Source: Pseudomonadota bacterium (GTDB lineage: Bacteria > Pseudomonadota > Gammaproteobacteria > Burkholderiales > Burkholderiaceae_C). Taken from it: a stretch of DNA of 9,726 nucleotides. How positions within the stretch are numbered: the first letter of the stretch is position 1; every line of letters begins with the position of its first letter. The notes below the pieces were generated by a model. It was not told where the DNA came from. It ran no database searches and saw only the letters and a list, made by a program, of their open reading frames with translations. Where the stretch lies: assembly GCA_023390985.1 (NCBI GenBank), contig JAEWBU010000381.1:1-9726 (forward strand), in the 5' to 3' direction. Below are positions 1 through 7,900 of this stretch, in pieces. The position numbers and the translations under genes were made by a program.

Positions 1-654
1 CTGGGCTACGACCCGCTGAAGGACTTCGACTACCTGACGGTGGCGGTCCAGGCGCCCAACATCCTGACGGTGCCCGCCAACTCGCCCTACAAGTCGGTGG
101 CCGACATCATCGCGGCGCAGAAGGCCAAGCCGTCCACGGTGACGTTCGCTTCGGCCGGCAACGGCACCAGCGACCACCTGACCGCCGAGCTGTTCTGGCA
201 GGAGACCCACACCAAGGGCGTGCACGTGCCTTACAAGGGCGGCGCGCCCGCGATGCAGGACCTGCTGGGCGGCCAGGTGGATGCCACCTTCATGAACATC
301 AACACCGGCCTGCCGAACGTGAAGGCCGGCAAGCTGCGCCCCCTGGCGATCACCTCGAGCAAGCGTTCGCCGCTGCTGCCCGACGTGCCGACCATGGAGG
401 AGCTGGGCTACAAGGGCATCACGGTCTACTCGTGGCAGGCGCTGGCGGCACCCAAAGGGTTGCCGGCCGACATCAAGACGAAGCTGCACGACGCCATCGT
501 GGCCGGGCTCAACGACCCCAAGGTCAAGGACAGCCTCCTGAGCCTGGGCTTCGAGATCGTGGGCAACACGCCCGAGCAGTTCACCGCCTTCCAGGCCGCC
601 GAGTTCGCGCGCTGGAAGAAGGTGATCGAAACCGGCAAGATCACCGCGGACTGA
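1..654 (+). CDS. Bug/TctC-family periplasmic solute-binding protein (5' truncated)
   Basis: The reading frame is open from base 1 and ends at TGA 652-654, leaving about 217 C-terminal residues. The signal peptide and first lobe lie outside the window. Visible motifs are typical of Bug (Bordetella uptake gene)/TctC proteins: YDPLKDF at the left edge, FASAGNGTS, VPYKGGAPAMQDLLGGQVD, LPDVPTMEELG and a C-terminal EFARWKKVI. Such proteins bind carboxylates or similar small anions in the periplasm. Some feed tripartite tricarboxylate transporters, but many are orphans without membrane partners; no TctA or TctB is visible here. It is followed after 34 nt by a same-strand dehydrogenase gene, so the two are likely co-transcribed and the ligand may be related to that enzyme's pathway. 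The GTG at 40 is internal and not the true start. Family assignment is firm; the ligand is unknown. Confidence 0.93.
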   Translation: MGYDPLKDFDYLTVAVQAPNILTVPANSPYKSVADIIAAQKAKPSTVTFASAGNGTSDHLTAELFWQETHTKGVHVPYKGGAPAMQDLLGGQVDATFMNINTGLPNVKAGKLRPLAITSSKRSPLLPDVPTMEELGYKGITVYSWQALAAPKGLPADIKTKLHDAIVAGLNDPKVKDSLLSLGFEIVGNTPEQFTAFQAAEFARWKKVIETGKITAD

Positions 655-672
655 CGGCGGGGATCCCCTCCG
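655..672 (+). other. Intercistronic hairpin between binding protein and dehydrogenase genes
   Basis: Directly after the TGA stop, bases 659-668 read GGGGATCCCC, a perfect palindrome. The stem resumes past one mismatch with CGG (655-657) pairing CCG (670-672). There is no T-run after it, so it is not a normal intrinsic terminator. It sits just upstream of the ribosome binding site of the next gene (AAGGAG at 677-682). It might affect mRNA processing or relative expression, but it could be chance in GC-rich DNA. Confidence 0.25.
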
Positions 673-688
673 CGGCAAGGAGAACGGC

Positions 689-1597
689 ATGAACATCGGA
701 TTCATCGGCCTGGGCATCATGGGCGCGCCCATGGCCCTGCACCTGGTCAAGGCCGGCCACACCGTGCACGTGAACACGCGCAGCAAGGTGCCGGCCGAGA
801 TCACGGCCGCCGGCGCGGTCACCTGCGCCAATCCGGCCGAGGTGGCGCGCGCCGCGGAAGTGGTCTTCACCATGGTCCCCGACACGCCGGACGTGGAGGC
901 GGTGCTGTTCGGCGCGAACGGCGTCGCCACCGGGCTGTCCGGCGGCCAGGGCGCGGGGGCGCGCAAGGTCGTCGTGGACATGAGCTCGATCTCGCCCATG
1001 GCCACCAAGGACTTCGCGCGCCGCATCAACGACCTGGGCGCCGACTACATCGACGCGCCGGTGTCCGGCGGCGAGGTCGGCGCCAAGGCGGCCTCGCTCA
1101 CCATCATGTGCGGCGGCGATCCGGCCGTCTTCGAGCGCGTGCGTCCGCTGCTCGAGAAGATGGGCAAGAACATCACCCTGGTGGGCGGCAACGGCGACGG
1201 CCAGACCACCAAGGTGGCGAACCAGATCATCGTGGCGCTGAACATCGCGGCCGTCGGCGAAGCCCTGCTCTTCGCGAGCAAGGCCGGGGCCGATCCGGCG
1301 AAGGTGCGCCAGGCGTTGATGGGCGGCTTCGCGGCCAGCCGGGTGCTGGAGGTGCACGGCGACCGCATGGTCCAGCGCACGTTCAATCCGGGGTTCCGCA
1401 TCGCGCTGCACCAGAAGGACCTGGGCCTGGCGCTGCAGGGCGCCCGCGAGCTGGGCGTTTCACTGCCCCAGACGGCGAGCGCCGCGCAGCTGATGCAGGC
1501 CTGCGCGGCGAACGGGATGGGAAATCTGGATCACTCGGCGCTGGTGCGCGCCCTGGAGCTGATGGCGGCGCACCCGGTGGCGGGCGGCGCGCTCTAG
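689..1597 (+). CDS. glxR: Beta-hydroxyacid dehydrogenase, probably tartronate semialdehyde reductase
   Basis: This 302-aa protein belongs to the 3-hydroxyisobutyrate / 2-hydroxy-3-oxopropionate dehydrogenase family. The N-terminal Rossmann domain has the dinucleotide motif GLGIMG at 7-12. The substrate-binding signature DAPVSGGEVGA starts at 122. The catalytic lysine lies in GQTTKVAN (Lys175), and a second conserved lysine is in HQKDLGLAL (Lys243). Length and motif order are normal for the family. Known members reduce tartronate semialdehyde to D-glycerate in the glyoxylate (Gcl-Hyi-GlxR) route, or oxidise 3-hydroxyisobutyrate in valine breakdown. I prefer GlxR/GarR on overall motif style, but the substrate is not proven. 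The ATG start is supported by AAGGAG at 677-682. The gene follows a Bug binding-protein gene by 34 nt on the same strand; gcl and hyi are not in the window. Confidence 0.85.
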   Translation: MNIGFIGLGIMGAPMALHLVKAGHTVHVNTRSKVPAEITAAGAVTCANPAEVARAAEVVFTMVPDTPDVEAVLFGANGVATGLSGGQGAGARKVVVDMSSISPMATKDFARRINDLGADYIDAPVSGGEVGAKAASLTIMCGGDPAVFERVRPLLEKMGKNITLVGGNGDGQTTKVANQIIVALNIAAVGEALLFASKAGADPAKVRQALMGGFAASRVLEVHGDRMVQRTFNPGFRIALHQKDLGLALQGARELGVSLPQTASAAQLMQACAANGMGNLDHSALVRALELMAAHPVAGGAL

Positions 1598-1607
1598 CGG
1601 GGGAGGG

Positions 1608-1829
1608 TCAGCCGGCCTGGGCCAGGTCGCCCATGGCGAAGACGGACACCGGAATCCGGTTGGCCAGCTGCTCGGCGCTGTGTTTCATCCAGGTCAGGCG
1701 CTGCTGCGCCTCCAGCGCGGCCTTGCGCTCCTGGGCCAGTTCCTTCTGGGTCAGTTCCTGCTCGTCTTCGATGATGATGCGGATGTCATTGGCGTCGATG
1801 GCCTGGTTTTCTTGGAAGCGGTCTTGCAT
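1608..1829 (-). CDS. Small charged coiled-coil protein of unknown function
   Basis: This 73-aa open frame runs from ATG 1829 to TGA 1608 and is convergent with the dehydrogenase, 10 nt apart. I do not recognise a named family. The middle (about residues 15-45) is rich in Glu, Gln, Lys and Ala, with heptad-like spacing (EDEQELTQKELAQERKAALE), so it is likely an amphipathic helix or short coiled coil. The C-terminal part (about 50-66) is more hydrophobic. There is no signal peptide, membrane segment or cysteine. No good Shine-Dalgarno sequence is visible before the ATG. The composition looks protein-like rather than like a GC-driven spurious frame (many Ile, Glu, Gln and Asn), which is why I list it. 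Confidence 0.6.
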   Translation of the reverse strand: MQDRFQENQAIDANDIRIIIEDEQELTQKELAQERKAALEAQQRLTWMKHSAEQLANRIPVSVFAMGDLAQAG

Positions 1830-1903
1830 GGGCGCAATTGTCGCGAAAGAACGCCCGTTTGAGGGTATTCCCGGGCTATATCCTCAATCAGTCAATGCCG
1901 CGC

Positions 1904-1909
1904 TTGACA
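1904..1909 (+). promoter_or_regulatory. Possible -35 box before the MDR reductase gene
   Basis: A perfect TTGACA lies 34 bp before the ATG at 1944, in the 114-bp gap between divergent genes. The best -10-like hexamer downstream, CAGAAT at 1932-1937, is 22 bp away, which is too far for a standard sigma-70 promoter. There is no Shine-Dalgarno sequence before the ATG. The gap contains a relatively AT-rich patch (about 1850-1895), unlike its surroundings, which fits a regulatory region in general. Weak evidence only. Confidence 0.2.
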
Positions 1910-1943
1910 GCCCGACCGTGGAGCGTCGCGGCAGAATCGCCGG

Positions 1944-2927
1944 ATGAAAGCCGCCTGGTATTCCCGCAATGGCCCGGCCCGCGAGGTGCTCGAGGTCGGT
2001 GATCTGCCCCGTCCGGCCCCGCTGCCCGGCGAGGTGCTGGTGGAACTCCACACCTCCGGCGTGAACCCGTCGGACGTCAAGTCGAGGGTCGGCCGCCCGA
2101 TCGAGGGCGGCCTCATCGTGCCCCACAGCGACGGCGCGGGCGTCATCGCCGAAGTCGGGCCCGGCGTTCCGCGCGAGCGCATCGGCGAGCGCGTCTGGAT
2201 CTGGAACGGCCAGTGGCAGCGCCCCATGGGCACGGCCGCCGAATGCATCGCCCTGCCGCAGCAGCAGGCCGTGCCCCTGCCGGCCGGCGTCAGCTTCGAG
2301 GCCGGCGCATGCATCGGCATCCCGCTGCTGACGGCCCTGCAGGCGGTGCGCCTGGCCGGCGATCTGGACGGGCGCACGCTGCTCGTCACGGGCGGCGGCA
2401 GCGCGGTCGGGCACTACGTGACGCAGCTGGCGCGGATGCGCGGCGCCCGGGTGCTGGCCACGGCCGGATCGGCCGCGCGGCGCCAGCACGCGCTGGCCGC
2501 CGGCGCCGACCACGTCATCGACTACAAGAACGAGGACGTGGGCGCCCGGGTGAAGGCGCTCACCACCGGCCAGGGAGCCGACGCCGTCATCGACATGGAT
2601 TTCTCCACCACGGCGAAGCTGCTGCCGCAGGGCGCGCTGCGGCCGCACGGCCGCCTGGTCGGCTACGGCTCCAACCAGCCCGGCGACGTGCCGGTTCACT
2701 TCCGCACGCTGCTGTGGAGTTCGCTGGAGCTGCGCTTCTTCGTGGTGTACGACCTGCTGCCGGGGGACCGCGAGGCGGTCACGCGCGAGGCGGTCGAGTT
2801 GCTCGCGCGCGACGCGCTGGCGCACACCATCGGCGCCGTGTTCCCGTTGGAGGAGGTCGCCGCGGCGCACGAGAAGGTGGAGGCGGGCGACCTGGTCGGG
2901 AATGTGGTGCTGAAGATTCGGGACTGA
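1944..2927 (+). CDS. Zinc-independent MDR reductase (NADPH:quinone oxidoreductase-like)
   Basis: This 327-aa medium-chain dehydrogenase/reductase has a GroES-like N-terminal domain (about 25-110, with GEVLVELHTSGVNPSDVK) and a Rossmann domain opening with VTGGGSAVGHY at 148-158. The segment LAAGADHVIDYKNEDV (184-199) follows the usual MDR layout. Zinc-ligand cysteines and histidines of the alcohol dehydrogenases are not seen, so this is a quinone-oxidoreductase or zeta-crystallin-like enzyme that reduces quinones or activated double bonds with NADPH. The C-terminus LVGNVVLKIRD is typical. The physiological substrate cannot be read from the sequence. The gene is transcribed alone, divergent from the small gene at 1608-1829 and convergent with the urease operon. 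The start is chosen as the first ATG giving the classic MKAAWY N-terminus; no Shine-Dalgarno sequence is evident. Confidence 0.87.
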   Translation: MKAAWYSRNGPAREVLEVGDLPRPAPLPGEVLVELHTSGVNPSDVKSRVGRPIEGGLIVPHSDGAGVIAEVGPGVPRERIGERVWIWNGQWQRPMGTAAECIALPQQQAVPLPAGVSFEAGACIGIPLLTALQAVRLAGDLDGRTLLVTGGGSAVGHYVTQLARMRGARVLATAGSAARRQHALAAGADHVIDYKNEDVGARVKALTTGQGADAVIDMDFSTTAKLLPQGALRPHGRLVGYGSNQPGDVPVHFRTLLWSSLELRFFVVYDLLPGDREAVTREAVELLARDALAHTIGAVFPLEEVAAAHEKVEAGDLVGNVVLKIRD

Positions 2928-2936
2928 GCTCCCGTA

Positions 2937-3026
2937 CCGTCATCCCCGCGGAGGCGGGGATCCAGTGCTTCCCTATCGACCGTCGGGGGCGGGAGCCCTG
3001 GATTCCCGCCTTCGCGGGAATGACGG
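2937..3026. repeat. REP-like inverted repeat pair between convergent genes
   Basis: Two 29-bp arms, 2937-2965 and 2998-3026, are inverted copies of one another with three differences, separated by 32 bp. Each arm also folds on itself: ATCCCCGC / GCGGGGAT around loop GGAG (2942-2961), and ATTCCCGC / GCGGGAAT around loop CTTC (3002-3021). The CCGTCATTCCCGCG-type unit resembles a hairpin repeat I recall as dispersed in many proteobacterial genomes. It fills most of the 103-bp gap between the reductase stop and the ureG stop. It could end or protect both convergent transcripts, although there is no T-run of a classical terminator. Confidence 0.8.
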
Positions 3027-3030
3027 AAAA

Positions 3031-3678
3031 CTACGCCGCGGCCAGAAGCCCCCGACGTTCGATGAACGCCACCACCTCATCGAGCCCGCTGCGCGTCTTC
3101 AGGTTCGTCATCACGAATGCCTTGTCCTTGCGCATGCGACGCGTGTCCGCCTCCATCACGCCCAGGTCGGCCCCCACGTGCGGCGCGAGATCGGTCTTGT
3201 TGATCACGAACAGGTCGCTCTTGGTGATGCCCGGGCCGCCCTTGCGCGGGATCTTCTCGCCGGCGGCCACGTCGATCACGTAGATCGTCAGGTCCGACAG
3301 CTCCGGGCTGAAGGTGGCGGCCAGATTGTCGCCGCCGCTCTCGACGAAGACGATGTCCGCGTCCGGGAACTGCCCCAGCATGCGGTCGATCGCCTCCAGG
3401 TTGATCGATGCGTCCTCGCGGATCGCGGTGTGCGGGCAGCCGCCGGTCTCCACGCCCATGATGCGCTCGGCCGGCAGCGCGCCGCTGACGGTGAGCAGGC
3501 GCTGGTCTTCCTTGGTGTAGATGTCGTTGGTGATCGCCACCAGGTCCCAGCGCTCGCGCATGGTCTTGCAGAGCATCTCCAGCAGGGTGGTCTTGCCGGA
3601 ACCGACCGGCCCGCCGATGCCGACGCGCAGCGGCGGCAGCTTCCTGGTGCGGCCGGGGATGTGGTGCAGGTTGCTCAT
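3031..3678 (-). CDS. ureG: Urease accessory GTPase UreG
   Basis: This 215-aa SIMIBI-class GTPase delivers nickel and powers urease active-site assembly with UreF, UreD and UreE. It has the Walker A motif GPVGSGKT (23-30), the metal-binding CPH motif (81-83) of UreG dimers, ESGGDN (113-118) and the guanine-specificity motif NKTD (160-163). Length is typical. It is the last gene of the operon. Its ATG overlaps the ureF stop as ATGA (3675-3678), so translation is probably coupled; no strong Shine-Dalgarno sequence is needed or seen. The N-terminus lacks the long His-rich extension found in plant UreG, in keeping with a separate His-rich UreE here. The stop TAG lies 4 bp from the hairpin repeat. 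Confidence 0.98.
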   Translation of the reverse strand: MSNLHHIPGRTRKLPPLRVGIGGPVGSGKTTLLEMLCKTMRERWDLVAITNDIYTKEDQRLLTVSGALPAERIMGVETGGCPHTAIREDASINLEAIDRMLGQFPDADIVFVESGGDNLAATFSPELSDLTIYVIDVAAGEKIPRKGGPGITKSDLFVINKTDLAPHVGADLGVMEADTRRMRKDKAFVMTNLKTRSGLDEVVAFIERRGLLAAA

Positions 3679-4364
3679 GATCTGAAGAGGCGTGAATACT
3701 GGGTTTCGTGCTGCGCCGACAGGATCGCCAGGCGCGGCGTGAACGCCTGGCGGTCTTCGTCGCGCAGGGCGATCGCGTGGTCGGCCGCGGCCGGGATCTC
3801 GCCGGCCAGCCGCAGCAGGATGCGCTGCCCGGCCGACTGGCCGAGCGGCACGGCCTTGATGGCGGCCTGCATCATGTTCTCGGCCCAGCCGAATGCGTAG
3901 GCCAGGACGATGTCGCGGACCGGCGCGGGCACTGGCGCGGCCGCGCGCGCGAAGGCAACGGGGTAGGTGAGGGTCTCGAGCTTGTCCGGTTGCCGTTCAA
4001 GCGACCGCGACCAGTCCCCCAGCGAGCGGCCCATCTGCTCGGACTGCAGGCGCAGCTCGCTGGTCTCGCGGGTGCGCCGCACCCAGCGGTCGAGTTCGGC
4101 CACGCGAGCGGCGTCATTCGCGCGGAAGGCCGCGACCGCCCGCGCCACCAAGGCGAGATCGGACTCGGCCAGCGCCAGGTGCAGTTGATCGGCCAGGCAG
4201 TCCGCGGCGCTGGACTCGTCGGTGACCAGCCCCGCCTCGACCGCGGCCTCCAGTCCCTCGGAATACGAGAAGCCGCCCACGGGCAGCGCGGGCGAGGCCA
4301 GCCAGATCAGCCGCAGCAGCGCGCCGTCAGTGCGAATGGCCGTGGTCGTGGTGCTCGTGTCCAT
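3675..4364 (-). CDS. ureF: Urease accessory protein UreF
   Basis: The UreF family core is clear: LLRLIWLASPALPVGGFSYS near the N-terminus (LPVGGFSYSEGLE at about 27-39 with this start), an all-helical body and a conserved C-terminal region. UreF links UreD-bound apo-urease to UreG and acts as a GTPase-regulating assembly factor in the cytoplasm. With the ATG at 4364 it has 229 residues, the usual size. Two upstream in-frame starts exist, ATG 4388 and GTG 4406, giving 237 and 243 residues; none has a convincing Shine-Dalgarno sequence, so the start is uncertain. With the chosen start it overlaps the His-rich 3' end of ureE by 38 nt. The shifted reading of the His codons gives UreF a Thr-rich N-terminus (MDTSTTTTA). 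Its stop overlaps the ureG start. Confidence 0.95.
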   Translation of the reverse strand: MDTSTTTTAIRTDGALLRLIWLASPALPVGGFSYSEGLEAAVEAGLVTDESSAADCLADQLHLALAESDLALVARAVAAFRANDAARVAELDRWVRRTRETSELRLQSEQMGRSLGDWSRSLERQPDKLETLTYPVAFARAAAPVPAPVRDIVLAYAFGWAENMMQAAIKAVPLGQSAGQRILLRLAGEIPAAADHAIALRDEDRQAFTPRLAILSAQHETQYSRLFRS

Positions 4365-4860
4365 GTCCGTGGTCGTGACCGTGCGCATGCCCGCCCGCGT
4401 ATGCACCGCCCTCGGGCTCGAACGGCTCGGAGACCTCGTGGACGATCAGGTGCATGCCGCGAAGCATGTCGGCCAGCACGTGGTCGGGTTCGATCTTCAG
4501 GTGGTCGGGCTTGAGCTCGATGGCGACGTGGCGGTTGCCCAGGTGGTAGGCCGCGCGCGTCAGGTCGGAGGGCGTGCCGTGCGCGCTGCAGTGCGTGATC
4601 TTCAGCACCGGCTGCGGCGCCGCGAGCACGCGCACCAGCGAGCCGTCTTCGGCCACCAGCACGTCGCCGCCCCGCACCAGGGTGCCGCGCGGCAGGAACA
4701 CGCCCAGCGTGCGGCCCAGCGAATCGGTGGCCTGGAAGCGGCTCTTCTGCCGCACGTCCCAGTCGAGTTCGACGGTGGCGGCGCGGCGCACGAGCACGGG
4801 CGCGAGCCCGCGGCCCTGGGGGATGCACTTGCCGACGGCAAGGAGGGGTTGGTCGCTCAT
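4327..4860 (-). CDS. ureE: Urease nickel metallochaperone UreE
   Basis: This 177-aa UreE has the N-terminal peptide-binding domain followed by the metal-binding domain. The conserved metal histidine lies in LGNRHVAIEL (His111, corresponding to Klebsiella UreE His96). The C-terminus is strongly His-rich: 11 of the last 20 residues (158-177) are histidine, alternating with Gly, Asp, Glu or Ser. UreE dimers bind nickel and pass it to UreG; such tails store additional nickel. The ATG at 4860 forms an ATGA overlap with the stop of the upstream GNAT gene, supporting this start and coupling. A longer in-frame reading up to 5166 exists but only overlaps the GNAT gene out of frame. The tail-coding DNA also encodes the start of ureF. 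Confidence 0.97.
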   Translation of the reverse strand: MSDQPLLAVGKCIPQGRGLAPVLVRRAATVELDWDVRQKSRFQATDSLGRTLGVFLPRGTLVRGGDVLVAEDGSLVRVLAAPQPVLKITHCSAHGTPSDLTRAAYHLGNRHVAIELKPDHLKIEPDHVLADMLRGMHLIVHEVSEPFEPEGGAYAGGHAHGHDHGHGHEHHDHGHSH

Positions 4861-5339
4861 AGCGCCATTGTCATGAAGCAGCTGGCCGGGTCTTCGCGAT
4901 AACCCTCGAACGGACCGCAGGGCGCGAAGCCGTGCCGCGCGTAGAGCGCCCGCGCCGGCGCGAAGAAAGGCTGCGTGCCGGTCTCGAGCGACACGCGCTC
5001 CCAGCCGTGCGCGCGCGCCTGCGCGAGCAGGTGCAGCAGCATCGCCGACGCGACGCCACGCCCGCGCAGGGCGGCGGCGGTGCGCATCGACTTGATCTCG
5101 CCATGCGTGCCGCGGATGTGCTTGATCGCCCCGGTGCCCGCCAGCGTGCGGCCTTCGTCGGTCCACGCCGACCAGAACCGGATGTGCGGCTGCCGCAGCC
5201 CGTCCAGGTCCAGCGCATGCACGCTCTCCGGCGGCGAGACCGAATGCATGTCGGCCAGGTGCTCGCGCAGGAAGCCGGCGATGCGTGGGTCGCGCAGGTC
5301 GTCCAGCCGGAAGGCCAGCTGGGGGGTGATGCGATCCAT
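4857..5339 (-). CDS. GNAT-family N-acetyltransferase inside the urease operon
   Basis: This 160-aa protein has the GNAT fold. The acetyl-CoA pyrophosphate loop is seen in RGRGVASAM (92-100), preceded by the strand EIKSMRTAAALRGRG. The C-terminal LYARHGF (132-138) and the ending CGPFEGYREDPASCFMTMAL match small YsnE-like GNATs. The substrate is unknown; the YsnE name in Bacillus has been linked to indole-acetate acetylation, but I would not transfer that function. It is embedded between ureC (stop TGA 5344-5346, 4 nt upstream of this ATG) and ureE (ATGA overlap), so it is co-translated with urease genes. A GAGG at the end of ureC can serve as the ribosome binding site. Its position suggests a role in urease maturation or nitrogen metabolism, or simple co-regulation. 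Confidence 0.92.
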   Translation of the reverse strand: MDRITPQLAFRLDDLRDPRIAGFLREHLADMHSVSPPESVHALDLDGLRQPHIRFWSAWTDEGRTLAGTGAIKHIRGTHGEIKSMRTAAALRGRGVASAMLLHLLAQARAHGWERVSLETGTQPFFAPARALYARHGFAPCGPFEGYREDPASCFMTMAL

Positions 5340-5343
5340 GGCC

Positions 5344-7062
<1,719 letters not shown>

Positions 7063-7064
7063 CG

Positions 7065-7379
7065 TCAGAGCTTTCCTTGCACCAGCGCGCGAAAGCCGAA
7101 CACCGTCCGTGCGCCTGAGTAGTCCACCAGTTCCACCGTGCGCTGCTGCCCCGGCTCGAACCGCACCGCGGTGCCCGAGGCGATGTTCAGCCGCATGCCG
7201 CGCGCGGCGTCCCGGTCGAACTGCAGCGCGCCGTTGGTCTCGGCGAAGTGGTAATGCGAGCCGACCTGGATCGGCCGGTCGGCCGTGTTCTTCACCACCA
7301 GGGTGAGCGTGCGCCGGCCGGGGTTGAGGTCGTGCTCGCCGCCGTCGGTGATCAGCTCGCCGGGAACCAGGGCCGCCAT
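7065..7379 (-). CDS. ureB: Urease beta subunit UreB
   Basis: This 104-aa beta subunit has the family start PGELITDGGEHDLNPGR, the hallmark RPIQVGSHYHFAETN (35-49), and the FEPGQQRTVELV segment (75-85). It forms the structural trimer interface around UreC in bacterial three-subunit ureases. The ATG at 7379 is chosen because it gives the usual MxxLVPGEL start; an upstream in-frame GTG at 7403 adds eight residues with no family support. The ATG overlaps the TGA stop of the preceding small gene as TGATG, which implies coupled translation. It lies 2 nt upstream of ureC. Confidence 0.97.
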   Translation of the reverse strand: MAALVPGELITDGGEHDLNPGRRTLTLVVKNTADRPIQVGSHYHFAETNGALQFDRDAARGMRLNIASGTAVRFEPGQQRTVELVDYSGARTVFGFRALVQGKL

Positions 7380-7546
7380 CACTTGCCGCCGCGCGTGAAC
7401 CACCAGACGAGCGCGGCCACGCCGCCTGCCAGCAGCAGGCCGAAGGCGTCGCTGGCGTGCCAGTGCGAGGAGCCGGCCAGGCCGTGGCCTTCGTGGGCCC
7501 AGGCGGCGGGGGCGCTGAGCAGCAGGGCGAGGGCGCGGGTCTTCAT
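7379..7546 (-). CDS. Small His-rich signal-peptide/membrane protein between ureA and ureB
   Basis: A 55-aa frame runs from ATG 7546 to TGA 7379-7381. It begins with a good signal peptide (MKTRALALLLSAPAAWA, likely cut after AWA). The predicted mature protein starts HEGHG, then has SSHWHASD, a hydrophobic segment AFGLLLAGGVAALVWW (34-49) and a basic end FTRGGK. It is therefore probably a tiny periplasm-facing protein with four His before a single C-terminal membrane helix. The HEGHG just after the signal peptide recalls the HPGH start of HupE/UreJ nickel permeases, and in Cupriavidus ureJ also sits between ureA and ureB, but this protein is far too short to be a permease. A strong ribosome binding site (AAGGAG) and the TGATG overlap with ureB make it a convincing real gene. 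Function is unknown; a nickel-related role is an inference. Confidence 0.85.
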   Translation of the reverse strand: MKTRALALLLSAPAAWAHEGHGLAGSSHWHASDAFGLLLAGGVAALVWWFTRGGK

Positions 7547-7554
7547 CGTGGGTT

Positions 7555-7560
7555 CTCCTT
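7555..7560 (-). promoter_or_regulatory. Strong ribosome binding site for the small ureA-ureB protein
   Basis: On the minus strand this reads AAGGAG, 8 nt before the ATG at 7546, within the 19-nt gap after ureA. It is the strongest Shine-Dalgarno sequence in the operon and decides that the 55-aa frame is a translated gene. Confidence 0.75.
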
Positions 7561-7565
7561 CTTGT

Positions 7566-7868
7566 TCAGACGATCGGCTGGTGCACGGTCACGAGCTTGG
7601 TGCCGTCGGGGAAGGTCGCTTCGACCTGGATGTCGGGGATCATCTCCGGCACGCCTTCCATCACGTCGGCCCGGGCGAGGACCTCGCGGCCCTGCGCCAT
7701 CAGCTGCGCCACGGTCTTGCCGTCGCGCGCGCCTTCCATCACGGCGGCCGAGATCAGCGCGACGGCCTCGGGGTAGTTGAGCTTCAGGCCGCGCGCCCTG
7801 CGGCGCTCGGCCAGCAGCGCGGCCGTGAAGATCAGCAGCTTGTCTTTCTCGCGGGGTGTCAGTTCCAT
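7566..7868 (-). CDS. ureA: Urease gamma subunit UreA
   Basis: This 100-aa gamma subunit has the canonical start MELTPREKDKLLIFTAALLA, the segment LKLNYPEAVALISAAVMEGARDG (about 29-51), and the end DGTKLVTVHQPIV. Length equals the family norm. It is the first gene of the operon and is structural within the (UreABC)3 enzyme. The frame extends upstream to 7919, but the extra 17 residues have no place in the family and run through the promoter region, so ATG 7868 is chosen. No Shine-Dalgarno sequence precedes it; the predicted sigma-54 start site would leave only about 7 nt of leader. Confidence 0.98.
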   Translation of the reverse strand: MELTPREKDKLLIFTAALLAERRRARGLKLNYPEAVALISAAVMEGARDGKTVAQLMAQGREVLARADVMEGVPEMIPDIQVEATFPDGTKLVTVHQPIV

Positions 7869-7885
7869 GGTGTGAACCAAACCAG

Positions 7886-7900
7886 TGCAAGCGGCGTGCC
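7886..7900 (-). promoter_or_regulatory. Candidate sigma-54 (RpoN) promoter for the urease operon
   Basis: The minus strand reads GGCACGCCGCTTGCA. The GG and GC dinucleotides are exactly 10 bp apart, and both the -24 (GGCACG) and -12 (TTGCA) blocks match the sigma-54 consensus YTGGCACG-N4-TTGCW, apart from A for T just before the GG. The predicted start site is near 7875, only 7 nt from the ureA ATG. Sigma-54 control would fit nitrogen-limited expression of urease, which needs an NtrC-type activator; no activator site was identified. Confidence 0.6.

Noticed and set aside
2937..3026. Hairpin repeat as a CRISPR unit or an insertion-sequence end
   Set aside because: There are only two inverted arms with no direct repeats or spacers, and no transposase or target duplication is visible.
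2213..3283. Plus-strand frame running from the MDR reductase through the hairpin repeat into ureG
   Set aside because: It crosses the end of a real gene, an intergenic repeat and an antisense gene, with an Arg/Gly-rich product. It is a composition artefact.
4861..5166. N-terminal extension of UreE by about 100 residues
   Set aside because: It is the out-of-frame reading of the GNAT gene. The ATGA overlap and the family start MSDQPLLAVGKCIPQG place the ureE start at 4860.
7379..7546. The small His-rich protein as a truncated HupE/UreJ nickel permease
   Set aside because: Only the signal peptide plus HxGH start is similar. There is one membrane helix, the frame ends cleanly at a TGATG junction, and no permease remnant is found around it.
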